A stretch of 13,300 bases of DNA from Bacteroidia bacterium (GCA_020849195.1 JADLGT010000066.1:1-13300), one strand, 5' to 3'. Shown: positions 1 through 7,847, counted from the first letter of the stretch. The notes: generated from the sequence alone by a model not told the origin. Numbers and translations: made by a program.

Positions 1-471
1 AGCTGTTGGAATTTCTTCGGCTTTAGTAACCTGAAAATTCCATTTAGTTACCGGCATCGATATACCTATTACATCCGTTTCCTGAAATGCATCGGTACCT
101 AAAAGGTGTGAAGCCACCTGTCCTGTAATACAAACCAAGGGCGTTGAATCGATTTGTGCATCGGCTATACCTGTTATAAGATTGGTTGCACCGGGTCCGG
201 ATGTTGCAAAACACACTCCTACTTTACCGGTAACTCGCGCATAGCCTTGTGCAGCATGAGTTGAGCCTTGTTCGTGGCGAACAAGAATATGTTTAATCTT
301 GTCTTCGTAATCGTACAGCGCATCATATATTGGCATGATGGCACCTCCGGGGTAACCGAAAACAGTATCCACACCTTCTTCAATCAATGACAGGATAAGC
401 GATTCAGAGCCTGTAATTTCTTTTGATAGGTTTGTCTTTTTTTCCTGTAATTCTGTTGCTGACATTTGCAT
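1..471 (-). CDS. ilvB: Acetolactate synthase large subunit, N-terminal part (cut by window edge)
   Basis: First 157 residues of the thiamine-diphosphate enzyme that condenses two pyruvates, or pyruvate with 2-oxobutyrate, in Ile/Val/Leu synthesis. The translation shows the classic N-terminal features of the family: [16 protein letters not shown] (residues 39-54), then [20 protein letters not shown] with the catalytic Glu at residue 67 that activates ThDP, then [19 protein letters not shown], and finally the [10 protein letters not shown] and GTDAFQE segments. The C-terminal half lies beyond position 1. The ATG at 471 is the outermost start; a second in-frame ATG follows two codons later (465) and could be the real one. 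The gene starts only 15 bp after the ilvD stop on the same strand, so the two are almost certainly co-transcribed from the attenuated promoter upstream of ilvD. The product usually works with a small regulatory subunit (IlvN/IlvH), which would lie outside the window. Confidence 0.95.
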   Translation of the reverse strand, partial: MQMSATELQEKKTNLSKEITGSESLILSLIEEGVDTVFGYPGGAIMPIYDALYDYEDKIKHILVRHEQGSTHAAQGYARVTGKVGVCFATSGPGATNLITGIADAQIDSTPLVCITGQVASHLLGTDAFQETDVIGISMPVTKWNFQVTKAEEIPTA

Positions 472-486
472 GGGTATAATTATTAA

Positions 487-2169
487 TTAAAATTTATGTT
501 CGTCTGTAACACAACCTTCTGAAGCAGAAGATACAGTTTGAATGTATTTATATAAAACACCTTTAGAAACAGGTACCTCAGGTCTTTTCCATTCTTTTTT
601 TCGTTTGTTCATTTCAGCATCGCTGATATGAAGTGTGATTGTATTTTTTTTTGCGTCAATAGAAATTTTATCTCCGTTTTTTACAATTGCTATTGTACCA
701 CCTTCATAGGCTTCGGGCGTTATGTGTCCTACAACAAACCCATGCGATCCGCCTGAAAAGCGTCCGTCGGTAATCAGTGCAACACTATTGCCTAATCCTG
801 CACCCATTATGGCCGATGTAGGTTTCAGCATTTCGGGCATACCTGGCGCACCTTTGGGTCCCGAGTTACGAATTACTACAACGTGTCCGGGTTTTACATC
901 GCCGCGTTGCACACCCTGCATTGTTTCAAACTCGTCATTAAATACAATGGCAGTGCCTTCAAAAAATTCTCCTTCTTGACCGGTTATTTTCGCAACAGCC
1001 CCTTGTTCGGCCAGGTTGCCGTACAAAATCTGAATGTGCCCACTTTGTTTTATTGGCGAACTCGTTGGTAGAATTACCTTTTGATCTGTTTTTAGTTCCG
1101 GGAGATTTTTAAGATTTTCTTCGATTGTTTTTCCGGTAACCGTTAAACAATCGCCATGCAGAAAACCTTCTTTTAATAACAGTTTCATTACCGCCGGAAT
1201 ACCGCCTGCTTCGTGTAAATCTTCCATCAGGTATTTTCCGCCGGGTTTTAAATCGGCAATAAACGGCACTTTATTACTTATAGATTGAAAGTCGTCAATT
1301 GTTAATTTAACATCAACCGACTTTGCCATAGCTATAAGATGGAGTACGGCATTTGTAGAGCCGCCTAATGCCATAACAATAGTAATTGCGTTTTCAAAAG
1401 CCTTACGTGTCATTATATCGCGCGGCTTGATGTCTTTTTCCAAAAGATTTCGAATAGCTTTTCCTGTTTCAATACATTCCGTTTGCTTTTGTTTACTTAA
1501 AGCAGGATTGGAAGAGCTGTAAGGCAAGCTCATGCCCATAGCTTCAATAGCAGAAGCCATTGTGTTTGCGGTGTACATTCCGCCGCAGGCACCCGCACCC
1601 GGACAAGAGTTTTTAATTACATTTTTAAAATCTTCGGGTGTAATTTCATTTTTAAATTTTTTTCCTAAGGCCTCAAATGCCGAAACAATATTCAATGCCT
1701 CGCCTTTATAATTTCCTGAATGGATGGTTCCGCCGTAAACCATGATGGAAGGGCGGTTTAACCGGCCCATTGCCATCACCGATCCCGGCATATTTTTATC
1801 GCAGCCTACAACGGCAACAATTGCATCGTACCACTGTGCGCCGGCAACTGTTTCAATAGAATCGGCAATAATATCGCGCGATACCAGCGAGTAACGCATA
1901 CCTGTGGTTCCGTTCGACATACCATCGCTAACACCAATCGTATTAAAAATTAATCCGACTAAATTGTTTTGCGTAACGCCTTGCTTAACCTCTTTGGCAA
2001 GGTCGTTTAAATGCATATTGCAGGTATTTCCTTCGTATCCTGTGCTAACAATACCCACCTGAGCCTTTTTCATGTCGGCATCAGTTAGCCCAACACCATA
2101 TAACATGGCTTGTGCGGCGGGTTGAGTTTCGTCTTGAGTAAGGGTTTTGCTGTATTTATTTAGTTCCAT
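487..2169 (-). CDS. ilvD: Dihydroxy-acid dehydratase
   Basis: 560-residue Fe-S dehydratase that converts 2,3-dihydroxy-isovalerate and 2,3-dihydroxy-3-methylvalerate to the 2-oxo acids leading to Val/Leu and Ile. Three cluster-ligand cysteines sit in recognisable contexts: EGNTCNMH (C50), GCDKNMPG (C123) and [12 protein letters not shown] (C195). The Mg site residues D82 ([11 protein letters not shown]), D124 and K125, which is carbamylated in the family, are present, as is the C-terminal [19 protein letters not shown] block that carries the catalytic Ser region. Length is normal for the family and I see no frameshift. Three cysteines fit either a [2Fe-2S] or a [4Fe-4S] enzyme; the sequence alone does not decide. 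It is the first structural gene of an ilvD-ilvB operon and lies directly behind the attenuator at 2190-2321. As an Fe-S enzyme it is a plausible client of the suf operon 1.6 kb away. Confidence 0.97.
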   Translation of the reverse strand: MELNKYSKTLTQDETQPAAQAMLYGVGLTDADMKKAQVGIVSTGYEGNTCNMHLNDLAKEVKQGVTQNNLVGLIFNTIGVSDGMSNGTTGMRYSLVSRDIIADSIETVAGAQWYDAIVAVVGCDKNMPGSVMAMGRLNRPSIMVYGGTIHSGNYKGEALNIVSAFEALGKKFKNEITPEDFKNVIKNSCPGAGACGGMYTANTMASAIEAMGMSLPYSSSNPALSKQKQTECIETGKAIRNLLEKDIKPRDIMTRKAFENAITIVMALGGSTNAVLHLIAMAKSVDVKLTIDDFQSISNKVPFIADLKPGGKYLMEDLHEAGGIPAVMKLLLKEGFLHGDCLTVTGKTIEENLKNLPELKTDQKVILPTSSPIKQSGHIQILYGNLAEQGAVAKITGQEGEFFEGTAIVFNDEFETMQGVQRGDVKPGHVVVIRNSGPKGAPGMPEMLKPTSAIMGAGLGNSVALITDGRFSGGSHGFVVGHITPEAYEGGTIAIVKNGDKISIDAKKNTITLHISDAEMNKRKKEWKRPEVPVSKGVLYKYIQTVSSASEGCVTDEHKF

Positions 2170-2189
2170 ATTTTTTTATAATTTTTCTC

Positions 2190-2218
2190 AAAAAAAAATC
2201 CCTCTTTTGGGGAGGGAT
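2190..2218 (-). terminator. Intrinsic terminator between the leader peptide and ilvD (attenuator)
   Basis: Read on the minus strand, the arms ATCCCTC and GAGGGAT form a perfect 7-bp stem around a 7-nt loop (CCCAAAA), followed at once by eight or nine T residues. This is a textbook Rho-independent terminator. It sits 26 bp after the stop of the leader ORF and about 20 bp before the ilvD start, so transcripts would stop before ilvD unless the hairpin is prevented. No gene ends here other than the 25-codon leader, which argues for regulated read-through rather than a plain gene-end terminator. Confidence 0.85.
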
Positions 2219-2258
2219 GGTTTTTCAGATTTTTTATTTTTTATTATACCATACCTCC
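2211..2258 (-). promoter_or_regulatory. Predicted antiterminator of the ilv attenuator
   Basis: On the minus strand GGAGGTATGGT (positions 2258-2248, leader codons 22-25) can pair with ACCATCCCTCC (2221-2211). Ten of eleven positions match, with one internal T-C mismatch. The downstream arm contains the 5' half of the terminator stem (2212-2218), so the two structures exclude each other. A ribosome stalled in the Ile/Val run (codons 10-16) would leave codons 22-25 free and favour antitermination. A ribosome reaching the stop codon would cover them and let the terminator form. The pairing is read directly from the sequence; the switching behaviour is inferred by analogy with enterobacterial amino acid operons. 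Confidence 0.75.
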
Positions 2259-2321
2259 TGCGCGGGCAATAAACACCACAATAATAATCACTACAGCAGA
2301 TATGATATATTGTTTTTTCAT
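2244..2321 (-). CDS. Ile/Val-rich leader peptide of the ilv operon
   Basis: A 25-codon ORF: MKKQY, then IISAVVIIIVVFIARAGG, then MV and a TAA stop. Eleven of 25 residues are Ile (6) or Val (5), with the run VVIIIVV at residues 10-16, and there is no Leu at all. That is odd for a simple membrane peptide but expected if codons are selected to sense Ile- and Val-tRNA. It lies between a good promoter and an intrinsic terminator upstream of ilvD, and its last four codons form one arm of a predicted antiterminator. It is therefore best read as a cis-acting leader peptide, analogous in role to enterobacterial ilvL, though I claim no homology. The 5' leader would be only about 5-7 nt and shows no Shine-Dalgarno. 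The alternative is a tiny membrane protein, since KK plus a hydrophobic stretch would also fit. It is too short for most gene finders. Confidence 0.82.
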   Translation of the reverse strand: MKKQYIISAVVIIIVVFIARAGGMV

Positions 2322-2331
2322 TTTGGAGGAG

Positions 2332-2361
2332 CAAATGTATATAATTTTTTTTAAATACAAA
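2332..2361 (-). promoter_or_regulatory. Promoter of the ilv leader-ilvD-ilvB operon
   Basis: On the minus strand a TTTG (2361-2358, -33 element) is followed after 18 bp by TACATTTG (2339-2332). That is an exact match to the Bacteroidota -7 consensus TAnnTTTG; the spacer is at the short end. Transcription should begin around 2326-2328, five to seven nucleotides before the leader ATG at 2321. The fit of promoter, leader ORF and terminator in one line supports each of them. Confidence 0.7.
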
Positions 2362-2394
2362 TTATTTTAACCCGATTTAAATACGGAATTTTAA

Positions 2395-3198
2395 ATGATG
2401 ATTAAACATGTCGATTTTAAACAAGTAAAAGTTCGTTACGACGACCGTGGCAAAGGCCGTACTGTTGTGTTGTTGCACGGCTTTATGGAAAGTTCGGAAA
2501 TATGGGATGAGTTTTCGAAACAACTCTCTAAATCGTTTCGTGTGATATGTATTGACTTGCCGGGCTTTGGCGAAACGCCCTGCATAGGTTATGTACACAG
2601 CATGGAGATGATGGCTAAATGCGTGAAGGCGGTGTTGGATAAGGAACGATTAAGAAAGTATGTAATCATAGGCCATTCCATGGGAGGTTATATAACACTG
2701 GCTTTTGCCGAATTGTTCAACGATAATTTAAAAGGACTTGGGCTTTTTAATTCGACCGCACTGTCCGATACAGAAGAGAGAAAAATTAACAGAAACAAAG
2801 CAATTAGCATAGTGCGACAAAATCCGCGCGCATACATAAAATTATTTTTTGATCCTTTGTTTGCTCCGCAAAATGTCGAAGCATATAAAAACGAAATAAA
2901 ACGGCTACAGGAAAAGGCAGCTCATTTTTCAAAGCAGGCAATTGTAAACACCTTGACTGGCATGAGAGACAGACAAAAACGCGACTGGGTGCTTGAGATG
3001 GCTAAATACCCTGTGCTGTATATTATTGGAAAGCACGACAGCATTATACCCTACGAAACCGTTTTAAAACAAGCCGAATCGGTTAAGCACGCAACTGTGT
3101 TGTTTTTGGAAAATGCAGGCCACATGGGCTTTGTGGAGGAAAAATCAGCTACGCTGAATGCTGTAAAGATATTTGCGCGAAAATGCTTTCGGAAATAA
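2395..3198 (+). CDS. Alpha/beta-hydrolase-fold esterase/lipase-like protein
   Basis: 267-residue soluble alpha/beta hydrolase. Visible features are LLHGFMESSEIW (oxyanion-hole HG at 28-29), the strand and turn CIDLPGFGET (52-61), the nucleophile elbow GHSMGG with Ser95, the acid strand IIGKHDSIIP with Asp215, and the catalytic His243 in NAGHMGF. The triad S95-D215-H243 is complete and the length is typical of single-domain family members. No signal peptide is seen, so it is probably cytosolic. The substrate cannot be told: these proteins are often annotated as carboxylesterase, MhpC-like or MenH-like, and nothing nearby suggests a pathway. It is divergent from the ilv operon, with 73 bp between its start and the leader ATG. 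I found no clean TAnnTTTG for it there (TAATTTTT at 2342-2349 is the nearest). ATG 2395 is followed directly by a second ATG at 2398 that would serve equally well. Confidence 0.9.
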   Translation: MMIKHVDFKQVKVRYDDRGKGRTVVLLHGFMESSEIWDEFSKQLSKSFRVICIDLPGFGETPCIGYVHSMEMMAKCVKAVLDKERLRKYVIIGHSMGGYITLAFAELFNDNLKGLGLFNSTALSDTEERKINRNKAISIVRQNPRAYIKLFFDPLFAPQNVEAYKNEIKRLQEKAAHFSKQAIVNTLTGMRDRQKRDWVLEMAKYPVLYIIGKHDSIIPYETVLKQAESVKHATVLFLENAGHMGFVEEKSATLNAVKIFARKCFRK

Positions 3199-3239
3199 AT
3201 ACGTTTTGTTACTGTTCGGTCCAAAAATATCAAAATAAA

Positions 3240-3266
3240 CAATCGTTGATTGAAATCATTTTTTTT
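3240..3266 (+). terminator. Weak candidate terminator after the alpha/beta hydrolase
   Basis: CAATC-gtt-GATTG forms a 5-bp stem, and a run of eight T follows at 3259-3266 after a 6-nt gap. An alternative, TGAT-TGAA-ATCA directly before the T-run, gives only 4 bp. The position, 40-70 bp after the stop, is right for a gene-end terminator, but the stem is weak and AT-rich, so this is a tentative call. Confidence 0.28.
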
Positions 3267-3708
3267 GAGTAGCATGAAGTAGGGAAATGATTCAGAGCTT
3301 TGCTTTGGTAAATGAAAACATCCGAAGGATTTGTTCCGCCATCAAACTAATTAGCTCTGCGCAAGGAGACGGAAAACTTTATTGCCGGGTTTAAAAAACG
3401 ATTTAGTAGTAAACCTTTTTAAAAAAAATCTCCAACTTTTAGGGGGCTAAGACAATCATAGTATTCTTTATGTTCTGTGCCTGAAGTAACGTTAAAATAA
3501 TACTTTTGAAAAATCTTCTTGCCGATATTTATTCGTCCTGTTGCGCATAAACGGTAAGATTTCTTTGTAAACGAGTGTTAATTTATTACCAATAAAAAGT
3601 CGGCTGATTTATTCTCAATAATCGTATCAATGATCGGCTGACTTCGCCATTTTTCAACGAAACAATTCGAATTTTGCGAAGAAATTGCGTTATTTTTTAC
3701 TAAAAAAC

Positions 3709-3740
3709 TTTGTCCATATACCATCTTTTAGGTATTTTTG
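3709..3740 (+). promoter_or_regulatory. Promoter of the suf operon
   Basis: TTTG (3709-3712), a 20-bp spacer and TATTTTTG (3733-3740) match the Bacteroidota -33/-7 promoter (TTTG, TAnnTTTG) in both elements and in spacing. The start point should fall about 3745-3747, giving a 5' UTR of roughly 40 nt before the sufA-like gene at 3788. I found no comparable element in the later gaps of the cluster, which supports one long transcript from here. Confidence 0.78.
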
Positions 3741-3746
3741 CACTGT

Positions 3747-3765
3747 ATTTAGAATTATTCTAAAT
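3747..3765. promoter_or_regulatory. 19-bp palindrome at the suf transcription start, candidate operator
   Basis: ATTTAGAAT-T-ATTCTAAAT is a perfect 9-1-9 inverted repeat covering about +1 to +20 of the predicted suf transcript, directly after the -7 element. A repressor bound there would block initiation. The 19-bp 9-1-9 layout, and the inner 7-1-7 core, match the geometry of Fur-superfamily boxes; the core agrees with the B. subtilis PerR box TTATAATnATTATAA at 12 of 14 defined positions. Control of Fe-S assembly by an iron or peroxide sensor would make sense, but no regulator gene is in the window, and an Rrf2-type or other dimeric regulator is equally possible. Confidence 0.65.
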
Positions 3766-3787
3766 AAAAATAACAAAAAAATAAACA

Positions 3788-4114
3788 ATGATAACCGTTT
3801 CAGATTTTGCAAAAGAAAAAGCCATTCATTTAATGCAGGAAGAAAATAAACCCGAAGGCTCGTTTATACGTGTTGGTGTTGAAGGAGGGGGTTGCTCGGG
3901 CTTATCGTACAAACTAGAGTTCGACAATGTATTAAAAGAAGGCGATCAGGTATTTGAAAACAAAGGCATAAAAGTAGTAACCGACAAAAAGAGTTTTTTG
4001 TATTTAGTAGGAACTGAGTTGGATTATTCGGGAGGCTTAAACGGAAAAGGTTTTATTTTCAAAAATCCCAATGCAACGCGTTCCTGCGGATGTGGAGAAT
4101 CTTTTTCTGTATAA
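3788..4114 (+). CDS. sufA: A-type Fe-S carrier (HesB/IscA/SufA family)
   Basis: 108-residue A-type carrier protein that accepts Fe-S clusters (or iron) from the SufBCD scaffold and passes them to apo-enzymes. The three conserved cysteines are all present: C36 in EGGGCSGLSYK, and C100 and C102 in the C-terminal RSCGCGESF motif. Length is standard for the family. It is the first gene of the suf cluster, about 40 nt behind the predicted start point, and sufB follows after 12 bp. The family cannot be split reliably into IscA, SufA and ErpA by eye; SufA is chosen from the operon context. Confidence 0.93.
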   Translation: MITVSDFAKEKAIHLMQEENKPEGSFIRVGVEGGGCSGLSYKLEFDNVLKEGDQVFENKGIKVVTDKKSFLYLVGTELDYSGGLNGKGFIFKNPNATRSCGCGESFSV

Positions 4115-4126
4115 CCTCGGTTAGTT

Positions 4127-5587
4127 ATGTCTGACACAAATCAACTATTAGAAGAAATTACCGGCAGCGAGTACAAGTATGGCTGGACCACAAACATTGA
4201 CACCGAAACAGCCCCAAAAGGTATCAATGCAGAGGTAATACGGTTCATTTCGCAGAAAAAAAATGAGCCGACGTGGATGTTGGAATTAAGGTTGAAAGCA
4301 TTCCGCCACTGGCTTACACTTGAAGAGCCACGGCATTGGGCAAAAATTCAATATCCTGCAATTAATTTTAACGATATAATTTATTTTGCTGCCCCAAAAC
4401 CTAAAAAGCAATTAAAAAATTTGAATGAAGTAGATCCCGAACTGCTGAAAACATTTGAAAAACTCGGAATTTCGCTCGAAGAACAAAAGCGCTTGAGTGG
4501 TGTGGAAAGTAGCATTGCCGTTGATGCTGTTATTGACAGTGTTTCTGTTAAAACAACTTTTAAAGAAGTGCTTGCCGAAAAAGGAATTATTTTTTGTTCG
4601 TTCAGCGAAGCAGTTCAGGAACACCCCGAACTGGTAAAAGAATATATGGGTTCGGTTGTGCCCTATACCGATAATTTTTATGCTGCACTTAACGCTGCTG
4701 TTTTTAGCGATGGATCGTTTTGCTATGTGCCTAAAGGTGTGCGCTGCCCCATGGAGCTATCAACTTATTTCCGCATCAACTCGGCCGGAACCGGTCAGTT
4801 CGAACGTACACTTATCATTGCCGACGAAGGCGCGTATGTTAGTTACCTCGAAGGCTGCACCGCACCCAAGCGCGACGAAAATCAATTACACGCAGCCGTT
4901 GTAGAAATTGTTGCACATAAAAATGCCGAAGTAAAATACAGTACCGTGCAAAACTGGTATCCGGGCGACAAGGATGGCAAAGGCGGCATTTACAACTTTG
5001 TTACCAAACGGGGAATTTGCATAGGCAACAATTCGAAAATATCGTGGACGCAGGTGGAGACAGGATCGGCAATTACATGGAAATACCCGTCGGTAATTTT
5101 AAAGGGCGATAATTCTATTGGCGAATTTTATTCCGTTGCCGTTACCAATAATTTGCAGCAAGCCGACACCGGAACTAAAATGACGCACATAGGTAAAAAT
5201 ACCCGAAGCACAATTGTATCGAAAGGAATTTCGGCAGGCAAGAGCAATAATAGTTACCGTGGATTGGTGCGTATAAATAAGGGAGCACACAATGCCCGTA
5301 ATTTTTCGCAATGCGACTCGTTGCTGATGGGCGACAAATGCGGCGCACACACCTTTCCGTATATTGAGATAAAAGATAAATCGGCTATTGTAGAACATGA
5401 AGCCACTACTTCAAAAATAGGAGAAGATCAACTTTTTTATTGCAATCAGCGGGGCATAGAAACAGAAAAGGCAATTGGCTTAATTGTAAACGGATATTGT
5501 AAAGAAGTATTAAATCAACTACCTATGGAATTTGCCGTAGAATCACAAAAATTACTGGCGGTGAGTTTGGAGGGAAGTGTTGGGTAG
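4127..5587 (+). CDS. sufB: Fe-S assembly scaffold subunit SufB
   Basis: 486-residue core subunit of the SufBC2D complex, on which sulfur from SufS-SufE and iron are assembled into a cluster. The C-terminal beta-helix domain is well conserved. [20 protein letters not shown] contains C244, the likely sulfur-accepting Cys (equivalent to E. coli C254). [17 protein letters not shown] contains C405, and [19 protein letters not shown] contains H424 and E425, matching the E. coli cluster-site residues. [11 protein letters not shown] near the N-terminus is also typical. Length is close to E. coli SufB (495). No inteins or insertions are present, which is worth noting because sufB hosts inteins in some bacteria. 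It acts in the cytosol; sufC follows after 72 bp with no recognisable promoter between. Confidence 0.98.
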   Translation: MSDTNQLLEEITGSEYKYGWTTNIDTETAPKGINAEVIRFISQKKNEPTWMLELRLKAFRHWLTLEEPRHWAKIQYPAINFNDIIYFAAPKPKKQLKNLNEVDPELLKTFEKLGISLEEQKRLSGVESSIAVDAVIDSVSVKTTFKEVLAEKGIIFCSFSEAVQEHPELVKEYMGSVVPYTDNFYAALNAAVFSDGSFCYVPKGVRCPMELSTYFRINSAGTGQFERTLIIADEGAYVSYLEGCTAPKRDENQLHAAVVEIVAHKNAEVKYSTVQNWYPGDKDGKGGIYNFVTKRGICIGNNSKISWTQVETGSAITWKYPSVILKGDNSIGEFYSVAVTNNLQQADTGTKMTHIGKNTRSTIVSKGISAGKSNNSYRGLVRINKGAHNARNFSQCDSLLMGDKCGAHTFPYIEIKDKSAIVEHEATTSKIGEDQLFYCNQRGIETEKAIGLIVNGYCKEVLNQLPMEFAVESQKLLAVSLEGSVG

Positions 5588-5659
5588 AGAGGTTAATTTT
5601 CACCCCGGCAACTACCAAGATTTTTCAAATTTTTTCAACTAGTTTAAATTCAAAACCAA

Positions 5660-6415
5660 ATGTTATCTATAAAAAATTTAAAAGCCGGCATAGCCGGGAA
5701 AGAAATCCTCAAAGGCATTAATTTGGAAGTAAAAGCCGGCGAAGTCCACGCCATTATGGGACCGAACGGATCGGGAAAAAGTACACTGAGCAACGTGTTG
5801 GCAGGGCGTGAAGATTATGACGTGTCGGATGGACAAGTACTGTTCAACAAAAAAAATTTATTAGAAATGCCGCCCGAAGACCGTGCACGCGAAGGATTAT
5901 TTTTAGCCTTTCAATATCCGGTAGAAATTCCCGGAGTAAGCAACATAAATTTTTTGAAAACTGCCTTGTCCGAAATTCGCCAATACAAAGGGCTTCCGCC
6001 GCTCGACACAAAAGAGTTCTTAAAATTAGTTAAAGAAAAACAAGCCCTTGTTGAGATGCAAGGTTCTTTAGCCAATCGATCGGTGAACGAAGGTTTTTCG
6101 GGAGGAGAAAAAAAACGCAACGAAATTTTTCAGATGGCTATGTTGGAACCTACGCTTGCCGTATTAGACGAAACTGATTCCGGACTTGATATTGATGCCC
6201 TGCGTATTGTAGCCAACGGCGTAAATATGCTCCGTGCAAAAAACAGAGCTTTTGTAGTAATTACACACTACCAGCGTTTGCTCGATTATATTGTACCCGA
6301 TTTTGTACATGTGTTGTACAACGGTCGTATTGTAAAATCGGGTACAAAAGAATTAGCAATGGAACTGGAAGAAAAAGGCTACGAATGGATTAAAGAACTT
6401 GCGCCGGCTGTTTAA
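5660..6415 (+). CDS. sufC: Fe-S assembly ATPase SufC
   Basis: 251-residue ABC-type ATPase that binds SufB and SufD and drives the conformational change needed for cluster assembly; it is soluble, not a transporter. All nucleotide-binding motifs are present: Walker A GPNGSGKST (34-42), Q-loop FQYP (Q85), the signature FSGGEKKR (146-153), Walker B LAVLDETDSGLD (166-177) with D170 and E171, and switch His203 in ITHYQRLL. The SGGEKKRNEIFQM and DETDSGLDIDAL wording is diagnostic for SufC rather than a generic ABC ATPase. It lies between sufB and sufD. Confidence 0.98.
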   Translation: MLSIKNLKAGIAGKEILKGINLEVKAGEVHAIMGPNGSGKSTLSNVLAGREDYDVSDGQVLFNKKNLLEMPPEDRAREGLFLAFQYPVEIPGVSNINFLKTALSEIRQYKGLPPLDTKEFLKLVKEKQALVEMQGSLANRSVNEGFSGGEKKRNEIFQMAMLEPTLAVLDETDSGLDIDALRIVANGVNMLRAKNRAFVVITHYQRLLDYIVPDFVHVLYNGRIVKSGTKELAMELEEKGYEWIKELAPAV

Positions 6416-6502
6416 CCCGGATTGTGTATAAGAATCAAAGCACAAATCAAAATTCGGGAACGTTGAAAAAAACAAAAGACTGAAAAAAGAGTAACAAACA
6501 AA

Positions 6503-7828
6503 ATGAACGCTACAGTAGAAAAAATTAAAACAGGTGATAAATTTGCCGAACTATTTGACCGGTTACATACTCAACTGCCCGGTAACGCATCCATTCAATC
6601 TATTCGTAAAAATGCCATTGCAGCTTTTTTAAAACAAGGTATTCCAACCCGAAAAAATGAGGAGTATAAATATTCGCTTCCCGAAAAACTATTTAAAACC
6701 AATTATTCGCTCGCAACTAAACTGCCTTCGTTGCAAATTACTGCCGACGATTCTAAGACTTTCGATATATCCGGTATTACTCAAAATAAAATAGTGTTGA
6801 TCAATGGATTTTATTCGCAACAATTGTCTTCAGTCAATAATCTTACAAAAGGTGTAATCGTATCGGATATTTCAACTTCGTTTGAAAAACATGCTGCACA
6901 CATTGAAAAACATTTTGCAAAATATGCTAATGTTGATGCAGACCCCTTTATAGCACTGAACAGTGCTTTAAACGCCAACGGTCTTTTTATTTTTGTTCCT
7001 GAAAATACAGTTGTTGAGCAACCCATACACATTATCAACATTATTACCGCAAACGAACTTTCGCTGATTCAGCCGCGCAATTTATTTATAATTGAAAAAA
7101 ATGCAGAAATAAAAATCATTGAATCGCTTGATGCGTATAAGCTATCAACAAACGTTGTTGTAAATATGGTAACCGAAATTTCTGTAGCCGAACAGTCAAA
7201 AGTACAATACTATAAACTTCAAAACGACTGCGAGAAAATTGCACAAATTAATACAACTCAGGTTTATCAATTAGAAAACTCGCACTTCGATACAAACACC
7301 GTTACATTAAACGGAGATTGGGTGCGCAACAATTTGAATATTGTTGTTGATGCAGAAAATTGTGAGACCCATTTAAATGGTTTGTTTATTTCTAAAAACA
7401 ATCAGCACATCGACAATCACACACTTGTCGATCACCAAAAACCAAACTGCCAAAGTAATCAGTTGTACAAAGGTGTGCTTAGCGGAAAATCGACAGGTGT
7501 GTTTAACGGAAAAATTTATGTGCGCCGCGATGCACAAAAAATAAACGCATACCAAAGCTCAAAAAATATTTTATTGAGCGATGATGCAACAATTAATACT
7601 AAACCCGAATTGGAAATATATGCTGATGATGTTAAATGTTCGCATGGGTCGTCAACCGGTCAATTGAACGAAGATGCGTTATTTTATTTACGTGCACGCG
7701 GGCTAAGTACCGATAGTGCGAAACGTATGCTGCTTTACGCCTTTGCTTCCGACGCAATAAATACAATACGAATTGATGTACTAAAAGAACATATTGATAA
7801 GCTGATTGAAAAACAATTAATTCAGTAG
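6503..7828 (+). CDS. sufD: Fe-S assembly subunit SufD
   Basis: 441-residue paralogue of SufB that completes the SufBC2D complex and supports iron acquisition. The N-terminal part is poorly conserved but has the usual PTRKNEEYKYS motif (about 49-59). The C-terminal beta-helix ends with the diagnostic EIYADDVKCSHGSSTGQL block (C379, H381) and DALFYLRARGL. H381 corresponds to the functionally important SufD His (E. coli H360). Length is slightly above E. coli SufD (423). It follows sufC after 87 bp, the longest gap between the core suf genes; no TAnnTTTG element was found there. sufS starts 19 bp after its stop. Confidence 0.96.
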   Translation: MNATVEKIKTGDKFAELFDRLHTQLPGNASIQSIRKNAIAAFLKQGIPTRKNEEYKYSLPEKLFKTNYSLATKLPSLQITADDSKTFDISGITQNKIVLINGFYSQQLSSVNNLTKGVIVSDISTSFEKHAAHIEKHFAKYANVDADPFIALNSALNANGLFIFVPENTVVEQPIHIINIITANELSLIQPRNLFIIEKNAEIKIIESLDAYKLSTNVVVNMVTEISVAEQSKVQYYKLQNDCEKIAQINTTQVYQLENSHFDTNTVTLNGDWVRNNLNIVVDAENCETHLNGLFISKNNQHIDNHTLVDHQKPNCQSNQLYKGVLSGKSTGVFNGKIYVRRDAQKINAYQSSKNILLSDDATINTKPELEIYADDVKCSHGSSTGQLNEDALFYLRARGLSTDSAKRMLLYAFASDAINTIRIDVLKEHIDKLIEKQLIQ

Positions 7829-7847
7829 CCCTCTTCCCGAATCTGTA

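Larger units (their letters stand above)
3199..3787. other. 589-bp intergenic region with no convincing gene
   Basis: No ORF here on either strand looks like a protein. The 3' end holds the suf promoter and palindrome (listed separately). Elsewhere I see inverted-repeat arms CAGAGCT (3293-3299) and AGCTCTG (3353-3359), 53 nt apart. A second pair, GGTTTA/TAAACC (3388-3393 and 3410-3415), is followed by TTTTT. There is also an 8-bp direct repeat TCGGCTGA at 3600-3607 and 3634-3641. The two inverted repeats could belong to a small transcript of roughly 130 nt, but no promoter was recognised before them. On the minus strand, translating 3700 to 3480 gives two short open stretches in different frames, interrupted by stops. 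This could be an eroded gene but resembles nothing I know. Confidence 0.6.

Noticed and set aside
722..1071. Two overlapping plus-strand ORFs of 85 and 62 codons
   Set aside because: They lie entirely within ilvD on the opposite strand, which is conserved throughout; their translations look like no protein family.
2326..2349. Plus-strand promoter for the alpha/beta hydrolase (TAATTTTT)
   Set aside because: It misses the final G of TAnnTTTG, and its best -33 match (TTTG 2322-2325) leaves only a 16-bp spacer.
3240..3266. Confident Rho-independent terminator after the hydrolase
   Set aside because: The stem is only 4-5 bp and AT-rich, or separated from the T-run by 6 nt; kept only as a low-confidence feature.
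3600..3641. 8-bp direct repeat TCGGCTGA, 34 bp apart
   Set aside because: Two short copies are compatible with chance; there is no flanking structure of a mobile element or repeat array.
5099..5398. 99-codon minus-strand ORF
   Set aside because: It is antisense to the conserved C-terminal domain of SufB and has no recognisable motif; it is a reading-frame shadow.
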